The position numbers and the translations under genes are program-made. A DNA stretch of 64,000 bases. Source: JAWWPG01 sp033850885 (GTDB lineage Bacteria; Actinomycetota; Actinomycetes; Propionibacteriales; Nocardioidaceae). The notes under the pieces are model-generated. The model was not told the DNA's origin, ran no database searches, and saw nothing but the letters and a program-made list of their open reading frames with translations. Of this stretch, positions 63,954 through 64,000 are shown one piece after another. The stretch is taken from assembly GCA_033850885.1 (NCBI GenBank), contig JAWWPG010000006.1, positions 62,001-126,000 of the forward strand, read 5' to 3'. Position 1 is the first letter of the stretch. Every line of letters starts with the position of its first letter.

Positions 63954-64000
63954 CGACCCGCCATTACTACCCCAACAGTGGTGGCTGAGGGCCCCGCCAC

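Overview
The window is high-GC DNA with short intergenic gaps, frequent ATGA/GTGA stop-start overlaps and many GTG starts. The gene order hrcA-dnaJ-HIT-phoH-ybeY-CNNM-era ... recO-uppS ... glyS ... dusB ... dgt-dnaG-sigma70, the Z-prenyl diphosphate synthase, the alpha2-type GlyRS and small families such as DUF6703 point to an actinomycete, probably near Nocardioidaceae (Propionibacteriales). That placement is inferred from gene content and style only; no marker was aligned.

Layout. 1-5.0 kb (minus): the start of a metal ABC permease, its ATPase and its lipoprotein binding protein behind a Zur/MntR-like palindrome, preceded by a MoxR-DUF58-VWA operon. 5.9-10.4 kb: a TetR regulator followed by a heterodimeric ABC exporter with one degenerate nucleotide site. 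10.4-12.6 kb: a solitary AAA ATPase behind nested palindromes, a cluster of palindromic repeats and a Rossmann-fold protein. A CAU tRNA at 12.75 kb marks the left edge of a 12.8-26 kb accessory tract. This tract holds secreted proteins (putative metallopeptidase, lipoproteins, a beta-propeller), small ferredoxin-like proteins and a TetR gene, mixed with at least five broken genes (RCC1-like, cupin, EEP nuclease with a run of 19 C, two unknowns).

26-34 kb returns to intact genes: a TIGR03118-type secreted protein, DUF72, an aldo/keto reductase, a membrane protein made of a triplicated module, and an 1131-residue Tat-exported LamG protein. 34-40 kb: DUF421, tRNA-Asn, a principal-like sigma factor, dnaG and dgt. 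40-50 kb: an MFS/ArsR pair divergent from a MalY/PatB-like C-S lyase over a 46-bp palindrome, a second HExxE secreted-type protein, dusB, a PadR/membrane pair and glyS. 50-63 kb: the uppS/recO and era-ybeY-phoH-dnaJ-hrcA blocks with a CIRCE operator. The window ends with a metallo-beta-lactamase-fold hydrolase.

The most distinctive non-coding feature is a family of four ~68-bp palindromic elements (arms CCCGCGAATTGCGGGAAAGT / ACTTTCCCGCAATTCGCGGG). Three of the four sit between convergent genes, which suggests bidirectional terminators or REP-type elements. Two other palindromic repeat families (cores GTGGTGCACCAC and GTTTGCCTGGC) occur at 11.7 and 39.8 kb. I found no CRISPR array, intact insertion sequence, prophage or recognisable defence operon. 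No clearly new multi-gene system can be asserted; the repeat families and the odd secreted proteins are the best leads.
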